Origin: Lysinibacillus xylanilyticus
GTDB taxonomy: Bacteria; Bacillota; Bacilli; Bacillales_A; Planococcaceae
NCBI RefSeq assembly: GCF_001183605.1
Contig: NZ_LFXJ01000005.1
Coordinates: 1,709,004-1,773,003, forward strand
Direction of reading: 5' to 3'
DNA: 64,000 nucleotides
Shown: in pieces, positions 8,937 through 16,652 of the stretch
Layout of the letters: each line of letters opens with the position of its first letter
Numbering within the stretch: position 1 is the stretch's first letter
Notes under the pieces: model-generated
The model's input: only the letters and a program-made list of their open reading frames with translations
The model's database searches: none
What the model was told of the DNA's origin: nothing
Position numbers and translations under genes: made by a program

Positions 8937-9176
8937 TTCTATACTATGTAATGTTATTTGTTTTGTTCCCCAAATATGGGGGTTGTTTTGGAGCTGATAA
9001 TCCAACAGCCACAAAACATAGAACCATTTCCATAGTTGCATACTCTTAAAATGAACTATCATAAAAATTACAGATGCAGGAACAGTCACTGGAATATCAG
9101 GGTATAACAAATTTACATATCCTCCTATACCAATCGCTAATAAGATGAAAAGGATACGTCTCTTTTTTGTACTTTC
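8931..9176 (-). pseudogene. Fragment of a small membrane protein gene
   Basis: A minus-strand frame stays open for about 81 codons and encodes a basic start (STKKRRILF) followed by at least two hydrophobic helices (ILLAIGIGGYVNLLYPDI and MQLWKWFYVLWLL). There is no ATG, GTG or TTG with a ribosome binding site at its beginning, and the right end of family B covers its stop. I read it as a remnant that has lost its start, and I do not recognise the family. Confidence 0.35.
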
Positions 9177-9345
9177 CTACAAAACAATTATCCAATCAAA
9201 AGGATTACTTTTAAGTCTGAGAGCATCTGTTGCAACTGAATCAATTATAAGAATTTTTATAGCTAATACAATTTTTCCGTAAAGTTAGGGTAGCGAATTA
9301 ACTGATATGTTTTTTTCTGGAAGAAATTATACTGTTCAAGAATAA

Positions 9346-9373
9346 ATAAAAAACATACTAAAATTAGTATGTT
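9346..9373 (-). terminator. Terminator of the ALDH-AraC operon
   Basis: AACATACTA (9352-9360) pairs with TAGTATGTT (9365-9373). On the minus strand a T-rich run follows. Confidence 0.75.
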
Positions 9374-9404
9374 GTTCATAAGAAAGAGTGAAAGCTTTGA
9401 GGGG

Positions 9405-10214
9405 CTAATAAGATAGATACTTTCGTTTTATATTTTTCCTACCTAAAAATTCTTTTATATATTCAGCAGGTGTTATTACAAGTAAGCTTTTAAATTCTTT
9501 GTAATAATGTGAAGGATCATAGTAACCATATTGGTCAATGTTTACAGGTGTCTCTTCAAAAGAAAAATGTTGAAGTAAGAGTTGAATACGTATGAATTTA
9601 CTTAGTTTTTTTGGTCCAAAACCTGTTTTTTTGTAGAAAATTTCTCGGATATATCGCTCAGAATAACCTGTTTTATGCTGAATTACATCTGGTAAGAACA
9701 GCCCATTATTTTCAATAATAGAATCAAAACAAGTAGCGAATATTTCATCACCCAAGCTTTTTTCCTTTTTTTGAGAACAAAAATACTCATTACAATTCTG
9801 CACTCTTTGTTCGAAATCTCCTGCTTCAAAAACAGCTTGTATAAATTTAGAGTCTAATGTGCAGCCTAATTCAACATTAACAAACGGTTGTTGAACAATT
9901 TGTTTTAATGCGCAATTGTATTGAATAATTGTTTGCTTTGGATTTAGTCGAACACCAAAATATTTACCTTTTGGGGTAAATGAATAAATTCCACGTGTAG
10001 TCGGGGTATTACCTAAGACAACCTTTTGATCCTTGCCCATGTAAAACATTAAATCTTGACAAGCATCAGGAATGACATGAATATCACTATTAATGCTTAT
10101 TGGTTCAAACTCATAATATAATAGTATATCCTGGTTTAAATTACTGTTTGGAGTCATTTCTCTATAATACGTTTTTTGGACCAATTCAGGTTGGATTGGA
10201 TAATAGCTACTCAA
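9405..10214 (-). CDS. AraC-family transcriptional regulator
   Basis: A 269-residue regulator. The N-terminal 150 residues form a ligand-binding domain of the DUF6597 type (IPDACQDLMFYMG, YFGVRLNPKQ). The C-terminus holds the double helix-turn-helix, with SERYIREIFYKKTGFGPKK near residue 192 and YDPSHYYKEFKSLLVITPAEY near 235. The TTG start follows GAGGGGGCGG. It lies 33 bases downstream of the aldehyde dehydrogenase in the same direction, so it is probably co-transcribed and controls that operon (inference). Confidence 0.88.
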   Translation of the reverse strand: MSSYYPIQPELVQKTYYREMTPNSNLNQDILLYYEFEPISINSDIHVIPDACQDLMFYMGKDQKVVLGNTPTTRGIYSFTPKGKYFGVRLNPKQTIIQYNCALKQIVQQPFVNVELGCTLDSKFIQAVFEAGDFEQRVQNCNEYFCSQKKEKSLGDEIFATCFDSIIENNGLFLPDVIQHKTGYSERYIREIFYKKTGFGPKKLSKFIRIQLLLQHFSFEETPVNIDQYGYYDPSHYYKEFKSLLVITPAEYIKEFLGRKNIKRKYLSY

Positions 10215-10247
10215 TAAGCCGCCCCCTCACTTCACTCTTAGGTAAAA

Positions 10248-11762
10248 TTAAAAGAATCCTTGCGCCTGTTCATTGTAACTAGCTAAGACACATTTAGTTG
10301 ATTGATACGATTCTAAAGCTTTTAAATGATTTTCTCGACCGATGCCTGACTTTTTGTAGCCGCCAAATGCTGCACCAGCAGGGTATTGGTGATACGTATT
10401 AATCCAAACACGTCCTGCTTGGATCTCTCGACTTGCTTTATAGGTAACGTTTGTATTGCGTGACCATACAGCTGCCCCTAATCCATACATAGTATCATTT
10501 GCAATTTCAATCGCTTCCTCGAAAGTTTTAAACGTAGTCACTGCCAATACAGGACCGAAAATTTCTTCTTGGAAAATACGCATTTTGTTATCGCCTTTAA
10601 AAATAGTTGGTTTAATAAAATAACCATCTAAATTATCAAGGTGATTTTCGGCACCACCGATTAAACATTCTGCACCATCTTGTTTGGCAATTTCAAAATA
10701 AGAAAGAATTTTTTTATGTTGTTCTTCTGAAGCCTGTGCACCCATCATTGTTTCAAGTTCGAATGGATCACCAACTTTAATTTGCATTACTCGTTCAATG
10801 GCTTTTTCCATGAAACGATCATAAATAGACTCATGGATTAAGGCTCTAGATGGACAAGTGCAAACTTCATCTTGATTTAAAGCAAACATAACTAATCCTT
10901 CAATCGCCTTATCTAGATAGCCGTCATCAGCATCCATGACATCTTCAAAGAAGATATTAGGAGATTTGCCACCTAACTCTAGTGTAACAGGAATTAGATT
11001 CTCAGATGCATATTTCATAATCAGTTTGCCGACAGCTGTAGAACCAGTAAAGGCCACTTTGGCAATACGTGGGCTTGAAGCTAACTCTTTCCCTGCCTCT
11101 ATACCAAAACCATTAATGACGTTTAATACACCTTTTGGTAATAGTTCTTGAATAAGTTCAACTACGAATAAGAATGATACCGGCGTTTGTTCTGCTAATT
11201 TTAATACAACACTATTTCCTGCAGCAAGTGCTGGCGCCAACTTCCAAGCTGCCATTAAAATAGGAAAGTTCCAAGGAATGATTTGGCCAACTACACCAAT
11301 AGGTTCTTGGTAATGATAAGCTACTGTATCCTCATCAAAAGGTGTCACTTGCCCTTGTTGTGCGCGAATGGCACTTGCAAAATAGCGGAAATTATCAATT
11401 GCCAATGGAATATCAGCATACATAGTTTCACGAATCGCTTTCCCATTATCCCAAGTTTCTACCCTTGCAATTTTTTCAAGGTTTTCTTCCATACGATCAG
11501 TAATCGCTAGTAAGATACGTGCCCGTTCTGCTACAGGTGTTTTCCCCCAAGTTTTTTGGGCTTCATGAGCGGCATCTAATGCTAGCTCTACATCTTCTTT
11601 TGTTGACCGAGCTACACGTGTAAATACTTCTTTCGTGATAGGCGAAATATTATCGAAATACTCTCCATTTACAGGTGCTACCCATTCACCACCAATAAAA
11701 TTGTCATATTTCTTTTTGAATTGAATGCCATATTCTTCAATATTCGGTTTAACATTTATCAT
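10248..11762 (-). CDS. Aldehyde dehydrogenase (acetaldehyde/ExaC type)
   Basis: An NAD-dependent aldehyde oxidising enzyme of 504 residues, the typical length. Conserved features are [10 protein letters not shown], the cofactor glycine motif FTGSTAVG, the general-base Glu in LELGGKSPN, and the nucleophilic Cys in DEVCTCPSR. The opening [19 protein letters not shown] and the TCPSR context resemble AldB/ExaC/AcoD acetaldehyde dehydrogenases. The ATG at 11762 follows AAGGGGTC; a longer frame starting at 11834 would begin inside the preceding gene. Thirteen bases separate it from the upstream membrane-protein gene. Confidence 0.93.
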   Translation of the reverse strand: MINVKPNIEEYGIQFKKKYDNFIGGEWVAPVNGEYFDNISPITKEVFTRVARSTKEDVELALDAAHEAQKTWGKTPVAERARILLAITDRMEENLEKIARVETWDNGKAIRETMYADIPLAIDNFRYFASAIRAQQGQVTPFDEDTVAYHYQEPIGVVGQIIPWNFPILMAAWKLAPALAAGNSVVLKLAEQTPVSFLFVVELIQELLPKGVLNVINGFGIEAGKELASSPRIAKVAFTGSTAVGKLIMKYASENLIPVTLELGGKSPNIFFEDVMDADDGYLDKAIEGLVMFALNQDEVCTCPSRALIHESIYDRFMEKAIERVMQIKVGDPFELETMMGAQASEEQHKKILSYFEIAKQDGAECLIGGAENHLDNLDGYFIKPTIFKGDNKMRIFQEEIFGPVLAVTTFKTFEEAIEIANDTMYGLGAAVWSRNTNVTYKASREIQAGRVWINTYHQYPAGAAFGGYKKSGIGRENHLKALESYQSTKCVLASYNEQAQGFF

Positions 11763-11775
11763 ATTATCGACCCCT

Positions 11776-12159
11776 TTAATGATGATGATTATGACGTTGT
11801 TCCTCTTTTGCAGGTACCTCATTTTGAATCTCAAAACTACTTACTACTAGTACACAAATCATTAAACCAGCCACAATGTAAATATGCTTTGGAATGGCTT
11901 TTATAAAGATAGGAAACATCTCACGATTCCATACACCGATAGAAATGATAGCACTTACAATAAACACCATTGTAAAAAAGATAATGCTAAACGTTAAATA
12001 TTGTGTGGTCATTAAAGTTAGCATCGCGCCCATCATTGCTCCCATAAAACTAGATCCTGCACTTTCCATGAATAGGTGCATTGGTAAACCTGTTGACAGT
12101 AAATAGCCTAATGCAATAGAAATAATAATTGATGCTAAATAGAAAGGTTTGAAAGGTAT
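11776..12159 (-). pseudogene. Small membrane protein with His-rich tail, 5' end damaged
   Basis: From an internal ATG at 12081 the frame gives 101 residues with two to three hydrophobic helices and a C-terminal EEQRHNHHH tail that could bind metal. The frame is open to 12159 and upstream codons add another convincing helix (FYLASIIISIALGYLLS), so the native start was farther right. A family D repeat begins right there at 12164, and no start codon with a ribosome binding site remains. Translation from the internal ATG is possible but weakly supported. It is the first gene of the aldehyde dehydrogenase operon; the family was not recognised. Confidence 0.5.
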
Positions 12160-12163
12160 TTAG

Positions 12164-12245
12164 TAAGGCTGTTTTCGTATAGATTGTTGCTATTAATACA
12201 TAAAAACCAAGTTAATTCTACACATTTTGTAGATTAACTTGGTCT
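12164..12245 (+). repeat. Family D repeat, copy 3
   Basis: GGCTGTTTTCGTATAGATTG, then TTGCTATTAATACATAAAAA, then the inverted repeat CCAAGTTAA..TTAACTTGG (a terminator-like hairpin). Confidence 0.65.
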
Positions 12246-12257
12246 TTAGTAAATCCT

Positions 12258-12292
12258 TCTTTAACAAAAGCACACGTTAGTTCAAGAAGAAC
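12258..12292 (+). repeat. Short junction element
   Basis: CTTTAACAAAAGCACACGTT then AGTTCAAGAAG, a diverged copy of the junction. Confidence 0.55.
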
Positions 12293-12345
12293 ACAGTGGC
12301 AGTCTAGGATAGGAAAAAGTCTTAGATTGCCACTAGCTTATTGAA

Positions 12346-12810
12346 CTACTTCACTGAACTATGGGACTCTATATCAAAATCCACATCCTGAATAAATTCT
12401 ATAACCTCTCCATTAGGACTATGGACTAGAGCGTTTCTGATAACAAGAGGAGGCTCTCCGAGAGTTAGATTGTCTGCTTCCACATAAGGTTTTGCCCCAT
12501 GGGCAAGTGCCGTTTGAAACGCTTTGTCGACATCTTCCACATAAAACGCTAGGTGAAGCATAGCTCCGTAAGCAACTTCCTCTTCCGTCCGCGCTTTCTT
12601 CCCTTGTGCTGGAATTACAGCATCGTCATCAAAAACCTCGAGACATGTTCGGCCGTCGGGAGAGATCAGCATCGAAGCTTCCTTGATTTGAAACGAAGGA
12701 AGGCTCCAATGATGTCCACGCTTAAATCCCAATGCTTCAATGTAAAACCGGATTGTTGCCGGATAATCTTTTGCCTGAATTGCAATATGAGCAAGACCTT
12801 TGATATTCAA
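12346..12810 (-). CDS. VOC (glyoxalase/bleomycin-resistance fold) protein
   Basis: A 154-residue single-domain protein of the vicinal oxygen chelate superfamily. It opens with GLAHIAIQAKDYPATIRFY and has a second half starting LHLAFYVEDVDKAF near residue 84. HxxIQ, HLAF and the late GEVIEFIQ supply the expected metal-site positions. The substrate cannot be predicted. The gene is divergent from an Lrp/AsnC regulator whose start lies 153 bases away, which suggests that the regulator controls it. Confidence 0.88.
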   Translation of the reverse strand: MNIKGLAHIAIQAKDYPATIRFYIEALGFKRGHHWSLPSFQIKEASMLISPDGRTCLEVFDDDAVIPAQGKKARTEEEVAYGAMLHLAFYVEDVDKAFQTALAHGAKPYVEADNLTLGEPPLVIRNALVHSPNGEVIEFIQDVDFDIESHSSVK

Positions 12811-12931
12811 ATATCATTTCCCCTTTCTGATGAATTTAGTATAGAATAGTGTTGTAAGGAAATACATACAATAAAAAAGGAAATTATCGCATTACACTTT
12901 CCAAAAATAACGAAAATCAATTAATTTTATT

Positions 12932-12945
12932 CATTTTCGAAAATG
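12932..12945. promoter_or_regulatory. Palindrome between VOC and Lrp genes
   Basis: CATTTTCGAAAATG is a perfect 14-bp palindrome five bases upstream of the Lrp ribosome binding site. It is a candidate autoregulatory operator. Confidence 0.35.
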
Positions 12946-12963
12946 CATTAGGAGGAATTATAT

Positions 12964-13416
12964 ATGGAACATTGGATGGATGAAACTGATTACCACATCT
13001 TGGGTCTTCTTCAGCAGAATGCACGTATCTCCATTTCACAAATAAGTAAAGATGTGTCCATGTCCCAGCCCTCGGTAAGGGAACGAATAAAAAGGCTTGA
13101 GGAGAAAGACATCATCTCGGGTTATACGGCAACCTTTCGCCATCAGGCGCTAGGCCGAGGGACCACGGCATTCTTTCTTATTAAAACAGAGCAATGTCAA
13201 GCACTGGTGGATTTTTGCGAACGAAATCCCGTTGTAACTGATATGTTTCGAATTAGTGGTGAATACAATTACATGATCAAGATTCAGACTGCTTCCATAG
13301 AGGATATTGGTCAATTTCAAGATTCTATTATAAAGTTCGGACCATCCAAGTCCCTTATCAGCTTGAAAAACCTGATTGAGAATCGGATTCTACTACAAGC
13401 ACCATTCTCAAAATAA
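12964..13416 (+). CDS. Lrp/AsnC-family transcriptional regulator
   Basis: A 150-residue regulator. The N-terminal winged helix-turn-helix (DYHILGLLQQNARISISQIS, then SQPSVRERIKRLEEKDIISGY) is followed by the RAM/AsnC effector domain with a GEYNYMIKI strand near residue 98. AGGAGGAA lies six bases before the ATG. Divergent transcription from the VOC gene, with a palindrome just upstream of its own ribosome binding site, fits local control of both genes by an amino acid or related small ligand (inference). Confidence 0.92.
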   Translation: MEHWMDETDYHILGLLQQNARISISQISKDVSMSQPSVRERIKRLEEKDIISGYTATFRHQALGRGTTAFFLIKTEQCQALVDFCERNPVVTDMFRISGEYNYMIKIQTASIEDIGQFQDSIIKFGPSKSLISLKNLIENRILLQAPFSK

Positions 13417-13432
13417 CAAAAGAATCCTACTT

Positions 13433-13462
13433 ATGCTAAACTGCTCCGTTAGTAGCTATATG
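13433..13462 (+). repeat. Short junction element
   Basis: GCTAAACTGCTCCGTTAGTA, slightly diverged on the right. Confidence 0.7.
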
Positions 13463-13748
13463 CATTAAAAAATATATTTTTGTGCGATAAAACCATTAAA
13501 AAAGGGCCACTTGAGATGGAGTGACCCTTAGTAAAAAGAATAGGAGGTGTAAGGCTAAATTAGCTTTACCTTACTATTATTATGATGTGATAGATGGTCG
13601 CCCTCGCAGCCTGGTGACCCTTTATTAATTTCTTACATCAGAATGCCCCCACCTTACTGAACATTTTCTTTCAGATATTCACTCAATATAGTTATGAAAT
13701 TTATAGTTTCACTTTGGTATCTCTGTTTAAAGTAACCTTCTACTCCAT

Positions 13749-13781
13749 CTTCAACTTACCTGCACCGTTAGTTCAATAAGA
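13749..13781 (+). repeat. Short junction element
   Basis: CTTCAACTTACCTGCACC then GTTAGTTCAATAAG; a near-consensus copy. Confidence 0.8.
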
Positions 13782-13963
13782 AAAGCAAATCTAATAAAGA
13801 ATAGTACATACTTATGATACGGTTCACCTTAATATAGTTAGTTTCCATTTTCTATATATATCCTTACCAGCGATTCATAGCTATTTTCACTCAGACAACG
13901 TATAATAAGAGAAGCAGAAGAAGAATTCATTTTTCCTCTAGTTAAAAAAAGAGGTGCAATTAC

Positions 13964-14392
13964 TTGAAACAGTTTGAAACAGCATTACCTGAACAGTATG
14001 AAACATTAAAAAAACAGGCCAATTATACGTCTAGCTGGCGAGAGCGTTTAGACGCAGTCGAAATGTTATCGGCTTATCACCATGACAAAATCATAGATTT
14101 ATTAAAAAATCGTATGCAGCATGATACTGTCAACAAGGTGCAATTAGCAGCCTATGAAGCACTCACGGCGTTTGGTGAGGACGTAGAGAAGCCATCACCT
14201 GCACGTTTTGATATTATCAAAGGCACAGACAAAATTTTCCTGCGGGTGAAAAAGAGCTTGCCGAAGGACCATACAGTGGCAGACTTTGCGGATAAACTAA
14301 AACGTATGCGTTTAGATGTCTTTGATGCGTATGAAGGCGACAAAGGTGTAGAATTTATGAACTGGTTAGAGGAACGTTGGGCAAAACTATAA
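13964..14392 (+). CDS. HEAT-repeat domain protein
   Basis: A 142-residue soluble protein. Residues 20-70 (SWRERLDAVEMLS, then DTVNKVQLAAYEALTAFGEDV) form two HEAT-like helical repeats. The C-terminal half (KSLPKDHTVADFADKLKRMR, then WLEERWAKL) is conserved in a common Bacillus family of unknown function. The start is TTG, supported by AGAGGTG at 13950-13956. It is the main plus-strand single gene within the array region and ends in its own terminator. Confidence 0.8.
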   Translation: MKQFETALPEQYETLKKQANYTSSWRERLDAVEMLSAYHHDKIIDLLKNRMQHDTVNKVQLAAYEALTAFGEDVEKPSPARFDIIKGTDKIFLRVKKSLPKDHTVADFADKLKRMRLDVFDAYEGDKGVEFMNWLEERWAKL

Positions 14393-14419
14393 TCAGTAGT
14401 TTTGCGATTTATGAAGGAA

Positions 14420-14456
14420 AGTCATTCTCTCCGCTTGTGGAGCGAATGGCTTTTTC
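14420..14456 (+). terminator. Terminator of the HEAT-repeat gene
   Basis: A 13-bp stem with G-T pairs (14420-14432 with 14439-14451) is followed by TTTTT. Confidence 0.75.
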
Positions 14457-14552
14457 TTATCTTACGCTGCGGTTCATCGAAACTAATATTAAATTGTATT
14501 ACTTCTTTTCTTGATCATCTATCTTTATTGTTTAATGATAAAACAAACACCT

Positions 14553-14651
14553 TATTAAACTAACCTACCCCGTTAGCCATCCATGTCGCTTAAAATCAAC
14601 ACTACACCACAGAAAATGAAAGATGATTTAGTTCTTTCATGGGAGTTCAAT
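14553..14651 (+). repeat. Long junction element with A block, copy 5
   Basis: Core GTTAG 14572-14576 and A block 14577-14645. This is the most diverged copy: the first hairpin has become GTCGCTTAAAATCAACACTAC. Confidence 0.8.
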
Positions 14652-15117
14652 AAAAATAAGGCTATGTTATAAGAAAAGGTTGATTTATAACTTTAAGGAA
14701 TCCGCTGTATACGTAAAATTTTATTCAAAATATGACCCAGTGCAATTTCTTTTGAACAGCATTGAAAGCTTTGTTGAATCTAAGGTCAAACGATAGTGCA
14801 TAAAAAGGTGTATATGAATGAAATACAGAAAAACACTTAATACATTGGTATGACAACGTTTTAAGTGTTTTATTTCGTCCCAAAACTTTCATTTTGGAAC
14901 GTTTATTAGGTTTATTTTGTATACTTTATAAATCTTTAATAAACTAAAGTAATTTTGATTTTAATAAAATAAAAACGTTTCTTAAACAATCGTGCCTGAT
15001 TGAGGTATAAATATTATATTTTTGCTAGAACAGAGCTAACAAAATCAGTGTTTCTTCTGGATATTTGTGTTTATTATAGGTCAAGCCGTGATAGCTTACA
15101 TTTCTTTCTGAGAGATC
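14652..15117. other. Intergenic region with a terminator-like hairpin
   Basis: An open plus-strand stretch of about 38 codons ends at a TAG near 14793 (tail SFVESKVKR) but has no supported start. AAAACACTTAA..TTAAGTGTTTT forms a long hairpin at 14829-14871. Nothing else was recognised. Confidence 0.4.
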
Positions 15118-15642
15118 CTATTCTACTACGTCTTCTGTTATTTTCCCATCTAGATTTCTAATCGCATGCACCGAATTATCCTGAATGATGCCTGTTTCTA
15201 CAAAACCAAATGAAGCGTATAATTCTTTAGCTATGACATTACTTTTATGATAAAAGAGATCTACATATTGCGCTTCCCCATATGGGATATTTTCAATATC
15301 CGCCAACATTTTTTCAAAGGCAAGCTTGGCATATCCTTTCCCCTGATAAATCTTATCAATCATAAAATGCCAAATGAAATAGGTCTTCTTCCCGTAATAA
15401 ACTTCATTTTGAAATGATTCATGATCCGTCGTATCATAAATATACATCAAAAATCCAACCATCGTATTATTCGCATAAATAGCTAATGGAGAAGCTGGTA
15501 TACCATCTGTGTTCAACATATGAGCGTCTGCGAAGCATCTAAGGTTAGTAGTTTCTAATATAAATTCTTTCTGGTTTTCTTCAACATCAAGTGCTATTAC
15601 TTCATCTATGTTATTCCCGTCTATTTTTCGTAATTCAATCAT
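15118..15642 (-). CDS. GNAT acetyltransferase (BltD/spermidine-acetyltransferase-like)
   Basis: A 174-residue Gcn5-related acetyltransferase. The acetyl-CoA loop is YQGKGYAKLAFEKMLADI near residue 102, and the C-terminal helix NVIAKELYASFGFVETG is typical. The opening IELRKIDGNNIDEVIALDV, with ETTNLRCFADAH and a full-length central domain, resembles BltD-type polyamine acetyltransferases. AGGAGATAAAAAG sets the ATG at 15642; the longer frame from 15678 lacks a suitable site. It sits singly between long junction elements. Confidence 0.85.
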   Translation of the reverse strand: MIELRKIDGNNIDEVIALDVEENQKEFILETTNLRCFADAHMLNTDGIPASPLAIYANNTMVGFLMYIYDTTDHESFQNEVYYGKKTYFIWHFMIDKIYQGKGYAKLAFEKMLADIENIPYGEAQYVDLFYHKSNVIAKELYASFGFVETGIIQDNSVHAIRNLDGKITEDVVE

Positions 15643-15885
15643 CTTTTTATCTCCTCTCCTAAGACAAGCTACTTCCACACCTAGTCTAAAACATCATAAC
15701 TATAATTTCCATAATTATTAAAACGAGGTATATAAATATTTACCTATGCTAACTCTTTTTCCCCTGTGAATTCTAAACCTTGTTCCGTAAAATGGCTCGA
15801 TTGTTGAATAATGAAAATGTACCCAAAGCGTCGTTTGGAACAATTCATTCCTTAACGTTGTAAATCTTCACAAGTCTGGCTCCCT

Positions 15886-15986
15886 TTATTGAACTAACCT
15901 ACCCCGTTAGCCATCCATGTAGCGCAAAACCAGTGCTACACCACAGAATATGAAAGATGATTTAGTTCTTTCATGGGAGTTCAATA
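15886..15986 (+). repeat. Long junction element with A block, copy 6
   Basis: TATTGAACTAACCTACCCC, core GTTAG 15906-15910, A block 15911-15979, then TTCAATAAAG. This copy best shows that A lies inside the short junction. Confidence 0.9.
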
Positions 15987-16045
15987 AAGAAAAAAAGAGC
16001 TGCATATGCAACTCAATGTTTTTCAAGTAAAGCACTCTGTTACTT
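15987..16045 (+). repeat. Family C mini-unit with degenerate junction
   Basis: GAGCTGCATATGCAACTCAA, then TTCAAGTAAAGCACTCTGTT, ending just before the next gene's stop. It looks like an empty cassette. Confidence 0.6.
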
Positions 16046-16058
16046 TAAGTACAGTTTT

Positions 16059-16475
16059 TCACAAACTCTTTAACCAATCTTCGTAGTGATTCAATTGTTC
16101 ATTGATAGTGACAAACTTTAAATCTTCATCACAATTAAATATATCAACCAAATCCTCCATTTTGGCTTGCCTTCCCAAATGCAGCTTGTAGGCTAACCGT
16201 CCAATTCCCATTGAAAGCGCCATTGGAGACGGATAAACATTCAATGCTGCACCATTACACTGGATTTGGATGTTCTTTTGTTCAAGGTAATGTCGAAGTT
16301 GTTCTAATGCCTCAAAGCAGTTTTCACTTTTAAAACTGATAACCTCATCGGTTAGTTTCATCTTTAACAATACAAAATCCTCGTCATCTGGTGCTTCTTC
16401 GCATATTTCCAGCAGTTCTTCTGTAAACTTGCCTTCTTCCCACAGAAGTTTGACGATTTTCTCCTCAAAACCCAT
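16059..16475 (-). CDS. Unrecognised small acidic protein
   Basis: A 138-residue soluble protein. The first half is acidic (ICEEAPDDEDF). The second half is more distinctive, with QCNGAALNVYPSPMALSMGI and AYKLHLGRQAKMEDLVDIF. The patterned second half looks like a conserved domain, but I cannot name it. It occurs alone between junction elements, consistent with an accessory or immunity-type cargo gene. The ATG at 16475 follows AAGAGAGTG. Confidence 0.55.
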   Translation of the reverse strand: MGFEEKIVKLLWEEGKFTEELLEICEEAPDDEDFVLLKMKLTDEVISFKSENCFEALEQLRHYLEQKNIQIQCNGAALNVYPSPMALSMGIGRLAYKLHLGRQAKMEDLVDIFNCDEDLKFVTINEQLNHYEDWLKSL

Positions 16476-16545
16476 TTACAACACTCTCTTCTTATAATTC
16501 CTTCTTGCCTACTCCTTTATTTCCACAAAAGAGGGCACTCTTCCT

Positions 16546-16645
16546 TCTTCAAGTAACCTGCCTCGTTTGCCATCCATGTAGCGCAAAACCAGAGCTACAC
16601 CACAGAATATGAAAGATGATTAAGTTCTTTCATGGGAGTTCAATA
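16546..16645 (+). repeat. Long junction element with A block, copy 7
   Basis: Core is GTTTG (16565-16569), A block 16570-16638, then TTCAATAAAG. The IS110 element starts a few bases to the right. Confidence 0.85.
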
Positions 16646-16652
16646 AAGAAAA

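Larger units (their letters stand above)
13417..13963. other. Intergenic region with two junction elements
   Basis: Junction cores lie at 13447-13452 and 13766-13771. An imperfect hairpin GGGCCACTTGA..GAGTGACCCT begins near 13503. A GC-richer patch (GGTCGCCCTCGCAGCCTGGT) lies near 13592. No gene was recognised. Confidence 0.5.
15643..16058. other. Intergenic region with junction and mini-unit
   Basis: Holds a 34-codon minus-strand frame at about 15745-15855 (contains RRFGYIFIIQQSSHF), probably a fragment. A long junction (15886-15986) and a family C unit (15986-16033) complete it. Confidence 0.45.
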
